Origin: JAMQKA01 sp043951865
GTDB taxonomy: Bacteria > Bacteroidota > Rhodothermia > Balneolales > Balneolaceae
DNA: 64,000 bases
Direction: 5' to 3'
Assembly (NCBI RefSeq): GCF_043951865.1
Contig: NZ_JBINJF010000015.1
Location: 43,909-107,908 of the forward strand
The stretch's first letter is position 1; each line of letters starts with the position of its first letter. Below the pieces are notes generated by a model. The model worked only from the letters and a program-made list of their open reading frames with translations, searched no databases and was not told where the DNA came from. A program made the position numbers and the translations under genes. This document shows positions 44,290 through 54,090 of the stretch, piece by piece.

Positions 44290-44732
44290 GCTTCCTCTCT
44301 GGGTACAATCGCCGCTGAAGCTTCCAGTTCGCAAACTACATTTCCGTCTACTGTTGAAAGTCCGTCCATCGTTACAAAATTGCGGCGCTGATTTTTAAGA
44401 ATTACCTCCATTCGAATCTGGTCGCCCGGCTCTACCGACTTCCGGAACTTGGCCTTGTTGATTCCGGTAAAGACCACCAGATTTTCCGCGGGATTCTCCA
44501 CCTGGTTTTTCATCAGCATGATTCCTCCGCTCTGGGCCAGCGCCTCTACCTGCAATACGCCCGGCATGATGGGGGCACCCGGAAAGTGACCGTTAAAAAA
44601 CTCCTCGTTGACAGTCACATTTTTAAGCGTAACAATACGTTTCTCTTCCAGCTCCAGCACGCGGTCAACCAACAGGAATGGATACCGGTGGGGAATATAC
44701 TTTTTTAGCTCTTCGACTTTCATTTCAGCCAT
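44286..44732 (-). CDS. fabZ: 3-hydroxyacyl-ACP dehydratase
   Basis: Dehydrates beta-hydroxyacyl-ACP in fatty acid elongation. The 148 residues have the hot-dog fold signature: HRYPFLLVDRVLELEEKRIV, then the catalytic NGHFPGAPIMPGVLQVEALAQ split here as His in GHFPG and Glu in QVEALAQ. The ATG at 44732 follows an AT-rich leader; a TTG two codons upstream is less likely. In many Bacteroidota FabZ is fused to LpxC; here it stands alone. It lies between menG (50 bp upstream) and panB (overlapping), so the three are probably one transcript. Confidence 0.94.
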   Translation of the reverse strand: MAEMKVEELKKYIPHRYPFLLVDRVLELEEKRIVTLKNVTVNEEFFNGHFPGAPIMPGVLQVEALAQSGGIMLMKNQVENPAENLVVFTGINKAKFRKSVEPGDQIRMEVILKNQRRNFVTMDGLSTVDGNVVCELEASAAIVPREEA

Positions 44733-44782
44733 AAACAATCGTCATTTCTTGCAGTTTCAGCTCGGGGCGTAATATAGCAGAT

Positions 44783-45472
44783 TTATTGAACGGTACCCAC
44801 ATATATATAGGCGATACCGCTTGTCAATTTTTTATATTCTCGCCTTGAAAAAGCGTTGGCCTGATCCATCAGGGTTAAAAACTTGTCGCCCGCAGGGAAG
44901 GCTGCGCTTGTTTTGGGAAGATAGGTATAGGCTTCGCGGTTGCCGCTGATCCACCCTCCTATGGCCGGCATGATATACTGGCTGTAGAGTTCATAGGGAA
45001 ATTTCATGATCCCCTCTGGCTGGCCAAATTCAAGCACGACCACACTCCCCCCCGGACGAACCACCCGGGCCATCTCACCCAGCGCGGTCACAGGCTCGTC
45101 GACATTGCGAATTCCAAAGGCGATACTGCAAATGTCAAATTTGTCATCCTCATACGGCAGGTTCATTGCGTCGGCCACTTCAAAATCCACGACAAGATTC
45201 TGGGCTTCCGCTTTTGCGGGTGCGTGTTCAATCATCTCTTTGCAGAAGTCGGTACCGAGCACGTAGCCGTCGTCCCCCACTTTCTTTTTAAACTCCAGCG
45301 CCAGATCGCCGGTGCCGGTGGCACAATCCAGCACTTTGTCACCAAGCCCGGCACCGCTGAGCCGCACCGTCTCGGTCCTCCAGGCGTGGTGAACTCCAAA
45401 CGAAAGGATGGAGTTGATGCGATCGTAATCATCGGCGATATCGGCAAACATATTCCGAACCTTTTCACTCAT
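44783..45472 (-). CDS. menG: demethylmenaquinone / ubiquinone C-methyltransferase
   Basis: Methylates the ring of the respiratory quinone; in this lineage menaquinone, so MenG is the likely name for this UbiE-family enzyme. The 229 residues begin with MFADIADDYDRINSILSFGV and include LDCATGTGDLALEF (SAM loop), DAMNLPYEDDKFDICSIAFG and RVVRPGGSVVVLEFGQPEG. The final YKKLTSGIAYIYVGTV is typical. It is the first gene of the menG-fabZ-panB run. The methylated quinone would serve the SdhCAB complex encoded at 26-29.5 kb. Confidence 0.94.
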   Translation of the reverse strand: MSEKVRNMFADIADDYDRINSILSFGVHHAWRTETVRLSGAGLGDKVLDCATGTGDLALEFKKKVGDDGYVLGTDFCKEMIEHAPAKAEAQNLVVDFEVADAMNLPYEDDKFDICSIAFGIRNVDEPVTALGEMARVVRPGGSVVVLEFGQPEGIMKFPYELYSQYIMPAIGGWISGNREAYTYLPKTSAAFPAGDKFLTLMDQANAFSRREYKKLTSGIAYIYVGTVQ

Positions 45473-45688
45473 ATTCTTCCAATTGTTAAATTTATCGCTT
45501 GATTCTCCCGGTAGCCGGACATTCTGTCCGGCTCGGCAACCGATGTCCGTCCGGGTTATATTTCAGCGTCATGCCCTGGTCAGTATCTTGTCAAACTCGA
45601 TTCGAGCAACAATATCCCTTCGATCCCCCGGGGAACAGCCCTTTCAGTAATCATGGGTCAGCATGCAACGAATGTAGTGGTAACAGCA

Positions 45689-46330
45689 CTAGGTATCCAC
45701 CTTTGTTGACATATTTTTCTCCAGGTGATTTGTCTTGTCCAGGCAGACAATTTCAAATGATTCGCCGTTCCATCGCAGGTGGTTGAGCGAACCGTTGCTG
45801 TGTTTGATCTCGTGCATCCGCTCCAACCCGTATCCCAGCCAGCTGGAAAGCAAAATACGTATTAGCCGACCATGCAGTACCGTCAGAATATTTTTACCGG
45901 CGTGCTCTTCTATAATAGAATCCATCCGGCCGCGCACTCTCGAGAGCGCCTGGGACGGACTTTCTCCTCCCTCAATAGCCAGGTCAACTTCCCCGTTCCG
46001 CCAGCGTCTATGAACCGCTTCCAGATCGTCCTGGATCTCATCGGAGAATTTTCCCTCAAAAATACCAAAATTAATTTCGTCAAGCTCACGGTAGGAGACC
46101 AGCTCCACCTGAAAGCGATTGGCTGCTACTTGTGCCGTTTGGATAGAGCGTTTTAAGCTGCTGCTTACCGCCAGGTCTATGCCGAACTCTTCCAAGTAGC
46201 TCGCCGTGGCTTCGGCCTGCCGTCGCCCCGTTTTATTCAGGGATTTATCGATGCCCCGGCCCTGCATACGCCCCAGCCTGTTGTACTCGGTCTCACCGTG
46301 CCGGACAATAAACAAATTGGTTTCAGACAT
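45689..46330 (-). CDS. histidine phosphatase family protein
   Basis: The 213 residues show the phosphoglycerate mutase-like signature LFIVRHGETEYNRLGRMQGR at the N-terminus (catalytic His in RHGE) and the second conserved His in ILTVLHGRLIRILLS, with SSLKRSIQTAQ. This family includes cobalamin phosphatases CobC, PhoE and sugar phosphatases; the substrate is not determined. The ATG lies 10 bp after the stop of the next upstream membrane-protein gene, so the two are probably co-transcribed. Confidence 0.88.
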   Translation of the reverse strand: MSETNLFIVRHGETEYNRLGRMQGRGIDKSLNKTGRRQAEATASYLEEFGIDLAVSSSLKRSIQTAQVAANRFQVELVSYRELDEINFGIFEGKFSDEIQDDLEAVHRRWRNGEVDLAIEGGESPSQALSRVRGRMDSIIEEHAGKNILTVLHGRLIRILLSSWLGYGLERMHEIKHSNGSLNHLRWNGESFEIVCLDKTNHLEKNMSTKVDT

Positions 46331-46340
46331 CAGCTCTGAT

Positions 46341-46982
46341 TTAGTTGTTCTTTTTCCTGCTGCTTGCGAGGCTAACTATTTGCTCTTCCATTTCCCGGAT
46401 ATCATCCGGTACCAGGTTCTCCCTGATCGAAAACCGGAGAATAACCATTTTCATGACCCGGTCATTCAGTGTCAGCAACACTTCCTGCCGCATCTGGAAT
46501 AATTTATCCCAGAGCTTTCTGAGGAGGCCGAGTTTAAGTACAAAGAAAAAGAGCAGTCCAATACTTGCTGCAAAATATTCGCCCATAATCCCCAAATAGC
46601 TCAGTACAACCAGGGAAGTCACCAGCTGGGTTCCGTCTTTGTAGAGATACTCCATCAGGGTGTTCAGAGAGATCATTACAAAAGAACTCTTGTTGAAATA
46701 CCAGGCCGCGTGAAACGCCACCGCCAGCAGGGCCGCAACCAAAGGAGGAACAAACAGCAGCAGCCCCAGCAGCAGCAACATGGAAAGGCTGTCAGCACTT
46801 TTCACCCACGCCTGGGCTGCTCGCACCAGCTCCTCCAGCTCCACTTCTTCCAGCAAACCGGGGACAAACTCCTCGATATAATCGGTGGTGGTGTGGAACC
46901 AATCGCCATACCGGGTGACGATCCCCATCCGGGTTTCTGCAAACAGTCGATGAGGGACTTTTCGTTTGTGCTTCATGAGCAT
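46341..46982 (-). CDS. unknown membrane protein
   Basis: The family is not recognised. The 213 residues show a basic N-terminus (MKHKRKVPHRLFAETR), then hydrophobic segments at about 68-92 and 115-150, and a charged C-terminal region with ENLVPDDIREMEEQIVSLAS. The first hydrophobic stretch is very leucine-rich (SMLLLLGLLLFVPPLVAALL). It lies between the histidine phosphatase gene (10-bp gap) and a 394-bp region before comF, all on the minus strand. It looks like a real gene because of its length, close spacing and membrane pattern. Confidence 0.75.
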   Translation of the reverse strand: MLMKHKRKVPHRLFAETRMGIVTRYGDWFHTTTDYIEEFVPGLLEEVELEELVRAAQAWVKSADSLSMLLLLGLLLFVPPLVAALLAVAFHAAWYFNKSSFVMISLNTLMEYLYKDGTQLVTSLVVLSYLGIMGEYFAASIGLLFFFVLKLGLLRKLWDKLFQMRQEVLLTLNDRVMKMVILRFSIRENLVPDDIREMEEQIVSLASSRKKNN

Positions 46983-47376
46983 TCCAATACTTTTGAAGAG
47001 GACGGTCCTCCAACGGCTGGTGCCTGGTGCATCCTCGCATTAAACATTGAGCGTTAATTTATTTAACATCGATCAAATCTGTAAATCATTCAGCGTATTA
47101 CCCAATACCTCTAAAAAGGTTGATTTAGACAAAAATCCATTTTGCAACGCCTTCTTAAAAGTAACATTCCGATCAGAGAGCACACAATGTTCTTTTAAGA
47201 TCGAAATTTACAGAACTGCATTCCAGCCAAACCGGGTATACGCGTGATTGCAGGTTTTTCCCGGTTATTTGAAAAAGCTCACCTTGAGGTTGGTAATAAA
47301 CCAAGAACTGTGAATAAATGCGAAATCTTATCCCAGGCAGGATCCAGTTTCAAGCTGATGCCACTGGGTAGTATCG
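46983..47376. other. intergenic region without a recognised gene
   Basis: This AT-rich gap lies between the unknown membrane protein and comF, both on the minus strand, and probably holds the promoter of the former. I found no tRNA, repeat copy or credible small gene; one plus-strand frame of about 60 codons has no features. Confidence 0.5.
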
Positions 47377-48090
47377 TCAAGCCTGCGCTACAGTCAATAT
47401 GATGACGCCATCTGCACCGGCTTCCAGCAGTTTTCCCGCGAGTTCAAAAGAAGTTGCGCCTGTCGTAAAGACATCGTCCACCACGATGGACAATTTATCC
47501 GCTATCTCCTCCCCGTTTTTTACTCGAAACGCATCTTTCATGTTTGCATTTCGCTCTTCCAGGTCAAATCCCGTTTGGCTCCTGGTGTTTTTCTGCCGTA
47601 CCACATCACTGATTCCGCAGATCGGGATGTCCAGCTTTTTTTGCAAACCCTGCGCAATCGTAAAAGCCTGGTTAAAGCCCCGTTGCATAAATTTGATATA
47701 GTGCAGCGGTACCGGTACCAGTAAACTGTTTGACGAATATTCTTCCATCATTGCAGCGATACCGGGATGCTGCAGCGTGCGCCAGCCCAGCCGCTCCCCC
47801 AGCTGTACCCCGATCTGTTTCAGGTGGTTGTATTTCAACTGGTGCATGAGGTCCTGAAGCGCCCCGCCCTTGTCAAATTGCCAGAGCGCATGCTGAGCCC
47901 ATACTCCATCGGGAAGCAGCTCGGCCGCCGAGGTGTCTGTATTTTCCGGATTTGCATCCTCAAAACGCTCCATCAGGCAGAAAGTGCAGATCTGCCGCTG
48001 CTGTTCCGTTACTTCCATCCCGCAGCAGACACAAACGTTGGGAAAGACGATGCCCGCGAGCCCTGTCTTGATAAAATTTGATATCCCCAT
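47377..48090 (-). CDS. comF: ComF family phosphoribosyltransferase-like protein
   Basis: The 237 residues show a zinc-finger-like N-terminus (CVCCGMEVTEQQRQICTFC), a middle part with HQLKYNHLKQIGVQLGERLG and VPVPLHYIKFMQRGFNQAF, and a C-terminal PRTase motif VVDDVFTTGATSFELAGKLL. This is the ComF/GntX family, needed for DNA uptake in competent bacteria. Competence in this organism is not shown here. It is divergent from the RodZ-like gene, with 222 bp between starts. Confidence 0.92.
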   Translation of the reverse strand: MGISNFIKTGLAGIVFPNVCVCCGMEVTEQQRQICTFCLMERFEDANPENTDTSAAELLPDGVWAQHALWQFDKGGALQDLMHQLKYNHLKQIGVQLGERLGWRTLQHPGIAAMMEEYSSNSLLVPVPLHYIKFMQRGFNQAFTIAQGLQKKLDIPICGISDVVRQKNTRSQTGFDLEERNANMKDAFRVKNGEEIADKLSIVVDDVFTTGATSFELAGKLLEAGADGVIILTVAQA

Positions 48091-48245
48091 AACCGTTTAA
48101 TACGTGAGTTTTTGCACGTTCTTTTATTGAATAGACCTGCTCAATCCGGGATCCTTACGCAGTTTTGGAGAAATCGGTAAAAAATTTTTGGCATCAGCCA
48201 TATTTGATTAGATTTACTTGAATATTCTGGAGTTCCTTTTACAAA

Positions 48246-48276
48246 TTTGACTGACTACGTCTCTCTGTTATTTTCA
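48246..48276 (+). promoter_or_regulatory. candidate promoter of the RodZ-like gene
   Basis: TTTG at 48246-48249 and TATTTTCA at 48269-48276 are 19 nt apart, matching the Bacteroidota -33/-7 spacing. The -7 box fits TAnnTTTG at four of six fixed positions. It lies 37 bp before the ATG. Confidence 0.35.
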
Positions 48277-48312
48277 AGTTCTCTTTTATCTATTTAATCA
48301 CAAATAATACTC

Positions 48313-49413
48313 ATGGCTTCACTTGGTAAAGACCTTGCTACCATCCGAGAGCATCAGAAAAAAACGCTGGAGGATATACATGATGAAACGAAAATTCCGG
48401 TGCATATCCTCCAGGCAATAGAAGATGGAACCATTTTTACCGATTTTGAAGAGAACAAGACCTATATTCGCAGCTATATCCGGAGTTATGGCAAGGCCCT
48501 GAAAATTGAAGAGGAGCAGGTCATTGAAGCCCTGGATCATTATGAGCTGGGAACCTACGACGGCCACCTGATGGAACAGAATGAAGTTGAGTCGTTCTCC
48601 TTTCCTCCCGGGGATCTAACCGCTGAAACAGAAAAACCGGAAGAGTCGTCTGATGCGGAACAGCCTGACGCGGAGCGGCCTCCAGAGATCTCCGCCCGCT
48701 CTGCAGATCGGTCCGCCCGGCGCCAGTCCGCGACCGCTCCCCCTTCTGTCAGTTCCGTCGACTGGGCTGACCTGGGGCGCAAATTCAGGCCCCTTGAAAA
48801 CAGGTCCCGCATATGGATCGGCATTGCCGTGGTTTTGCTTGTAATATCGGGAGTTATCGGATACTGGTTTTACCAGAACAGCAGTTTGGAAGGGCTGGAA
48901 AACAGCGATCAAAATACGCCGCAAAACGTCTCGCAACCGGCTATCGTGCCTGATTCCCTGCAACTGAATCTTTCCGATTCCGGCGATACGACTGCCGTTG
49001 AGATGCAACAAACCCAGCCAGAAACCACCCAGGCCCTGTCCGACACGCTAACCCTGCTGGTGTACGCGGCCTACGACCGGCTGGACCCTGTCCGGGTATA
49101 CACGGATGTTATGGCCGAATTTAATCCCTACTGGATTGAAGAAGGCCAGGCGTTCCGATTTGAATTTACTGATGTTGTTCGGATACGCGGACCCTACAGC
49201 CGCATGGAGCTGCTGATGAACGGTCATCCGATCGAAAATTTCACAGAGCGGTTTTTAACGACTGTCAGCCCCGATTCGCAATATGTCGAGCTCTCCCGCT
49301 CTCTGTTTGAAGGCGATACCATGTGGCTTCAGCCCGCGCCCGATTCCACGGAACTAAACTTTCCTCCCCCCTCCACTGTTTTAGACCGACCAAGCTTTCC
49401 AACTGATAACTGA
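48313..49413 (+). CDS. RodZ-like helix-turn-helix membrane protein
   Basis: The 366 residues have the RodZ layout: an N-terminal HTH_25 domain (about 1-70, LGKDLATIREHQKKTLEDIH), a linker, one transmembrane helix at about 173-193 (IWIGIAVVLLVISGVIGYWF), then a periplasmic DUF4115 domain at about 250-345 (GQAFRFEFTDVVRIRGPYSRM shortened). RodZ organises MreB and cell shape. The linker is rich in Glu, Ser, Ala and Arg and low in complexity. It is followed by ligA after 15 bp and may be co-transcribed. No mreB is nearby. Confidence 0.85.
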   Translation: MASLGKDLATIREHQKKTLEDIHDETKIPVHILQAIEDGTIFTDFEENKTYIRSYIRSYGKALKIEEEQVIEALDHYELGTYDGHLMEQNEVESFSFPPGDLTAETEKPEESSDAEQPDAERPPEISARSADRSARRQSATAPPSVSSVDWADLGRKFRPLENRSRIWIGIAVVLLVISGVIGYWFYQNSSLEGLENSDQNTPQNVSQPAIVPDSLQLNLSDSGDTTAVEMQQTQPETTQALSDTLTLLVYAAYDRLDPVRVYTDVMAEFNPYWIEEGQAFRFEFTDVVRIRGPYSRMELLMNGHPIENFTERFLTTVSPDSQYVELSRSLFEGDTMWLQPAPDSTELNFPPPSTVLDRPSFPTDN

Positions 49414-49428
49414 CCCTACTGCAATACC

Positions 49429-51426
49429 ATGAACCGAGAGCAAGCGGAACAACGGGTTCAGGAGTTGCGCGACCTTCTGGACCGCGCCAATAAGGCCTAT
49501 TACCAGGAGGCACAGCCGTTTATTTCTGATCGCCAATTTGATGATTACCTGAAAGAACTGGAACAGCTGGAACAGCAGTTTGACCTACAGGCTCCCGATT
49601 CTCCAACCATGCGTGTCGGCGGCGAACCCTCCAGTGACTTTCCCACTGTAGAGCATCCGGTTCCCCTGCTAAGCCTGGACAACACCTACAATGAAGCTGA
49701 GCTCAACGACTTTGACCGGCGGGTGCGGGAAATCCTCGGACATTCCGATTTTACCTATATGGTGGAGCTAAAGTTTGACGGGGCGGCGATCCGACTGCGG
49801 TACGAAAATGGGACTCTTGTATTGGGAGCAACCCGGGGCGACGGGGAACGGGGTGATGATATCACCCGGAATATCAAAACCATTCGCGACCTGCCGCTGA
49901 CATTGAGCAACGATTACCCGGAAGTGGTGGAAGTGCGGGGAGAAGCCTACATGGAACGAGAGGCGTTTATCCGGCTGAATGAACACCGCGACGAGCAGGG
50001 ACTCAATGAGTTTGCCAATCCCCGCAACTCCACGGCGGGCTCCCTGAAAATGCAGGATCCGCGTGAGGTATCCCGGCGGCCCATCCGGCTCTTCTGCTTC
50101 GATCTGCTGCTCGACGGAGAGGATGAAACGATTACCCAGTTTCACAAAATGGAGCTCCTCAAAAAGTATGGACTTCGCGTCTGCGAGCACTACACCGTCT
50201 GCCAGGGTATTGAGGAGGTCCACCGCCAGATTGAGGAGTGGAAAGAGCTGCGCCACGAACTTCCGTTTGAAACTGACGGCGTGGTCATCAAGGTCAATGA
50301 GGCGCGATTCCGCGATCAGCTCGGCACCACCTCCAAGGCGCCCCGCTGGGCCATCGCCTACAAGTTCGAAGCAAAGCAGGCGACCACCACTATCCAGGGC
50401 ATCACCCTGCAGGTGGGACGGTTGGGCAAAATCACGCCTGTTGCAGAATTGAAACCGGTACAGCTGGCAGGAACCACGGTTAAACGGGCCTCCCTGCACA
50501 ACGAGGACGAGATCCACCGAAAGGATATCCGGGTGGGTGACCAGGTGGTGGTGGAAAAAGCCGGTGAGATCATTCCCCAGGTGGTAAGTGTAGTAAACCC
50601 CGGTCGCGACAATCGCGGCGCAAAATTCAGGATGCCGGATAACTGTCCCGCCTGCGGAGAAGAACTCGTGAAATTTGGGGATGAAGTAGCCTGGCGCTGT
50701 ATCAATCCGCAATGTCCCCCGCAGGTGCGCAGCCGGATTGAACACTTTGCCTCCCGCGATGCCATGGACATTGAAGGCCTGGGAGAAGCGGTCGTGGATC
50801 AGCTGGTGAGCAACAACCTTATCCGGACGTACGCCGACCTGTATGACCTTACTGCAGATCAGCTGCTTCCGCTGGAACGGATGGCCGAAAAGAGTGCGCA
50901 AAACCTCCTGGGTGCGATCGAGCAGAGCAAGCAGCAACCGCTCGACCGGGTCATCTACGCCCTTGGCATTCGGTTCGTCGGGGCTACCGTCGCCCGGGAC
51001 CTGGCCCGGGGCCTGCGCTCCATGGATGCATTGATGAATGCCCGTCAGGAAGACATGACGGCCATTGATGCCATCGGGCCGAAAATAGCGGCCTCTGTTT
51101 CCGCTTTCTTCCGTAACGAAAAAAACCGGGAAACCGTGGAAAAACTCCGTTCTCACGGACTCCGTTTCCAGATGGAGGAAGAGGAACAGGCCTCCGGTAA
51201 ACTGGAAGGCAAAAAATTTGTACTCACCGGATCCCTTCCCACGTTAACACGTAAAGAAGCAACCGAGTTGATTGAAAGTCACGGTGGCAAGACGACCTCA
51301 TCCGTAAGCTCAAACACCGATTACCTGCTGGCCGGCGAATCGCCCGGCAGCAAGTATGACAAGGCACAGGAGCTGGAAATTCCCGTAATCAGCGAAGAGG
51401 ACCTGCGCAATATGATCGGGGAATAG
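49429..51426 (+). CDS. ligA: NAD-dependent DNA ligase
   Basis: Seals nicks in replication and repair. The 665 residues show the adenylation motif ELKFDGAAIRLRYENG with Lys115, as in E. coli LigA, the OB-fold VGRLGKITPVAELKPVQLAG, a Cys4 zinc finger (CPACGEELVKFGDEVAWRCI then CPPQ), the helix-hairpin-helix DAMDIEGLGEAVVDQLV and a C-terminal BRCT domain (about 588-664, FVLTGSLPTLTRKEATELIE). The gene is complete and begins 15 bp after the RodZ-like gene. Confidence 0.98.
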   Translation: MNREQAEQRVQELRDLLDRANKAYYQEAQPFISDRQFDDYLKELEQLEQQFDLQAPDSPTMRVGGEPSSDFPTVEHPVPLLSLDNTYNEAELNDFDRRVREILGHSDFTYMVELKFDGAAIRLRYENGTLVLGATRGDGERGDDITRNIKTIRDLPLTLSNDYPEVVEVRGEAYMEREAFIRLNEHRDEQGLNEFANPRNSTAGSLKMQDPREVSRRPIRLFCFDLLLDGEDETITQFHKMELLKKYGLRVCEHYTVCQGIEEVHRQIEEWKELRHELPFETDGVVIKVNEARFRDQLGTTSKAPRWAIAYKFEAKQATTTIQGITLQVGRLGKITPVAELKPVQLAGTTVKRASLHNEDEIHRKDIRVGDQVVVEKAGEIIPQVVSVVNPGRDNRGAKFRMPDNCPACGEELVKFGDEVAWRCINPQCPPQVRSRIEHFASRDAMDIEGLGEAVVDQLVSNNLIRTYADLYDLTADQLLPLERMAEKSAQNLLGAIEQSKQQPLDRVIYALGIRFVGATVARDLARGLRSMDALMNARQEDMTAIDAIGPKIAASVSAFFRNEKNRETVEKLRSHGLRFQMEEEEQASGKLEGKKFVLTGSLPTLTRKEATELIESHGGKTTSSVSSNTDYLLAGESPGSKYDKAQELEIPVISEEDLRNMIGE

Positions 51427-51543
51427 GCGTTTGTCTCCTGCTCATTAAATTTTTTCTATATAACCTGAATGATTACTTTAACAGAGTTGCAGCTTTATGT
51501 ATTGTTACAATTTGCAATGTAATTGCTCATAAAACCTTCTTTC

Positions 51544-53988
51544 ATGGGGTTATTAGACAAATTGGGACTCGGCCAGAAGTCCAATACAGGTGCACCTGTC
51601 ATTGGAGAAAAGAAAAAAAGGAAGGAAGAGGCCGCCTCTCTCAAAAGAAATAAATATGTACGTGCACTCATACTGGTCGGTTTTCTGGGAGTACTGATCA
51701 GCTCCGTACCCCACACATCGTTCAAGGAGCCGATCAACTACACGGTGGGCGAACCCTGGCGCGCAGAGGATTTAACAGCCCCCTTTACCTTCCCGCTTCA
51801 AAAAACCCAGCAGGAGATCGACCAGGAACGGCAAAACATAAGGCAGAGCACCCCCCCGATTTTCCATATAGATCACAAGGCGAAAATTAACATTCAGAGC
51901 CGGCTGGATTCTCTTTTTAAAGATATGCAGCCGGTTCTGCAGTCATACCTGCAGTGGCAGCAGTCCAAAACTCAAGACAACGGCACCACCTCCAATGACA
52001 GCCTCCGGTTTGTCCGGGAGATGAATCTGGCGGAGGTCAACCTCTCCGAATCGTCTTGGCGGGCCCTGCTTGAAAACTATGCCAAGGTCAACGGGGTGGG
52101 CACACAGCAGAACGGCAGCGCACAGTTTGTGGGAGATGACCTCAAGCAGCAGCTCGAAGACCTGATCAACGAAGTGCTGCGCGACGGAATCATAAACGCT
52201 GAAAAAGACACCCTCTCGCTCGATGAAATTACGGTTCGCGACCTGAGGGAACGCACCGAACGTACCTACAGCGTGGCAAACGTCCGCGACATGGACGAGG
52301 TAAAAGAGTTTGCCCGCTTCCGGCTCTCCCGCTCCTATTTCGAGGAGATCGCCTCTGCCGGGTCGCAGCTGTTCAACCAGGTGATTCAACCCAACTATAT
52401 TTTTAATAGGAATGACACTGAATCCCGGGTTGACGAGGCCCTGGCCAATATCTCCACCACCAAGGGGGCCGTCTCCCAGGGGCAGGTGATCATCCGCAAG
52501 GGTGACCTGGTTAACAGGGAGAAAGCCAACTGGCTGGAAAGCCTGGCCGAGGCCCGGGCCCAAAATGCGAGTGATACTGAACGATGGCTGCGCTACTTCG
52601 GGGATGTACTGGCGATTATGGCCATCATCACCGTATTTATCTTTTACCTGTACCTGTATCGGCGCTCCATTTTTAATGACAACTCCATGCTCCTGCTGGT
52701 GGTAATCGCCATGAGCATTATCTGTATTGCCAGTTCCATCTCCTACGGACTCAATGATATATCCCCCTACATCGTACCTGTGGCCGTGGCCCCGATCATT
52801 CTCACCATCATTTTCGACTCGCGGGTGGGTTTGCTGTCCACAATCAGCCTGGCCCTGTTGACCGGCCTCATCATCGGGAATAATTTCGAATATGTCGCAG
52901 CCACCACGGTGGCCTGCAGCCTGGGCCTGTTTTCGGTGCGCGACATCAAAAAACGGTCCCAGTTCTTCTTTATAACGCCGGGTATCGTCTTCGTTTCGTA
53001 CGCGGTCATTCTTATCGGGTTTAATATGACCGCCTTTGAGGGGTGGAATGAACTTGCCACGGACCTCCTGTTTGTTATTATTAATTCTGTCTTTATCCTG
53101 TTTACCTACCCGTTGATTCTCTTTTTTGAAAAAGTGTTTAACGTCACAACCGACTTTACCCTGCTGGAGCTCAGCGATACCAACCTGCCGCTGCTCAAAG
53201 ACCTGATGACGAAGGCCCCGGGCACGTTTCATCACAGCCTGCAGGTAGCCAACCTTTCGGAAGCCGCCGCCGGATCTATCGGGGCCAATGGTCTTTTATG
53301 CCGCGTCGGGGCTCTCTACCACGATATCGGGAAGATGGAAAATCCCGGTTATTTTGTGGAAAACCAGTCCGGACCCAACGAGCATGACAAGCTCAAACCG
53401 CGCATGAGTGCCCTGGTAATCAAGGCACACGTAAGCAACGGGGTAAAAGTGGCCCGCAATCACGGGCTCCCGGAGATCATTGTTGACTTTATAAAAACCC
53501 ACCACGGCACCTCGCTGATTAAGTTTTTCTTTGAGAAAGCCAAAGAAAATACCGATGAAGAGAAGGATGAAATCCAGGAAAAAGATTTCCGCTATGACGG
53601 TCCCCTGCCCCGCACCAAGGAAACCGGGATCCTGCTGCTGGCCGACGGGGTCGAAGCCGCTTCCAGGGCCATGAAGGATCCAAGCTACCAGAAGTTGGAA
53701 AACCTGGTCAACAAGATGGTGGACGACCGGGTTAATGAAGGGCAGCTCAGCAATTGTCCGCTTACGTTCCAGGATCTCCGCTCTATTAAGGAAACCTTCC
53801 TGAATATCCTGATGGGTATCTATCACAGCCGCGTTGAGTATCCGGAAGACAAGAAAGATAAGGGAAAAAAACAGGTCGAAAAGATAGCTGCAGACACCAC
53901 AATCACCGACGACAAATCGACCGACGTTACACTTCCCGAATCCGAAACCCCGCCACCACCCAAGGTGGATGACTATATTAACACGTAG
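51544..53988 (+). CDS. 7TM-HD family protein, PgpH-like c-di-AMP phosphodiesterase
   Basis: The 814-residue membrane protein has an N-terminal helix (about 43-62), a large extracytoplasmic 7TMR-HDED domain (about 65-350), seven helices (about 355-545) and a cytoplasmic HD domain (about 555-780). The HD domain has GTFHHSLQVANLSEAAAGSI and the signature LYHDIGKMENPGYF. In Listeria the family member PgpH degrades c-di-AMP; the activity is inferred here. The ATG at 51544 is chosen over a TTG seven codons upstream. It lies 117 bp after ligA and 102 bp before xerD on the same strand. Confidence 0.93.
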   Translation: MGLLDKLGLGQKSNTGAPVIGEKKKRKEEAASLKRNKYVRALILVGFLGVLISSVPHTSFKEPINYTVGEPWRAEDLTAPFTFPLQKTQQEIDQERQNIRQSTPPIFHIDHKAKINIQSRLDSLFKDMQPVLQSYLQWQQSKTQDNGTTSNDSLRFVREMNLAEVNLSESSWRALLENYAKVNGVGTQQNGSAQFVGDDLKQQLEDLINEVLRDGIINAEKDTLSLDEITVRDLRERTERTYSVANVRDMDEVKEFARFRLSRSYFEEIASAGSQLFNQVIQPNYIFNRNDTESRVDEALANISTTKGAVSQGQVIIRKGDLVNREKANWLESLAEARAQNASDTERWLRYFGDVLAIMAIITVFIFYLYLYRRSIFNDNSMLLLVVIAMSIICIASSISYGLNDISPYIVPVAVAPIILTIIFDSRVGLLSTISLALLTGLIIGNNFEYVAATTVACSLGLFSVRDIKKRSQFFFITPGIVFVSYAVILIGFNMTAFEGWNELATDLLFVIINSVFILFTYPLILFFEKVFNVTTDFTLLELSDTNLPLLKDLMTKAPGTFHHSLQVANLSEAAAGSIGANGLLCRVGALYHDIGKMENPGYFVENQSGPNEHDKLKPRMSALVIKAHVSNGVKVARNHGLPEIIVDFIKTHHGTSLIKFFFEKAKENTDEEKDEIQEKDFRYDGPLPRTKETGILLLADGVEAASRAMKDPSYQKLENLVNKMVDDRVNEGQLSNCPLTFQDLRSIKETFLNILMGIYHSRVEYPEDKKDKGKKQVEKIAADTTITDDKSTDVTLPESETPPPPKVDDYINT

Positions 53989-54090
53989 GAGTCCCGCAGT
54001 CAGTATTTTTCAGGGAGGAAATTGAAATACCGGGATTTGGATGGAATCCGGGTTAAAACCTCTTTATAAATCTTTTTTTGATTATCCCTC

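Noticed and set aside
49768..51156. Minus-strand frame of 462 codons inside ligA
   Set aside because: It is long only because of codon bias on the real strand; no recognisable protein family.
51943..53235. Minus-strand frame of 430 codons inside the pgpH-like gene
   Set aside because: Antisense to membrane helices and the HD domain; composition is that of a shadow frame.
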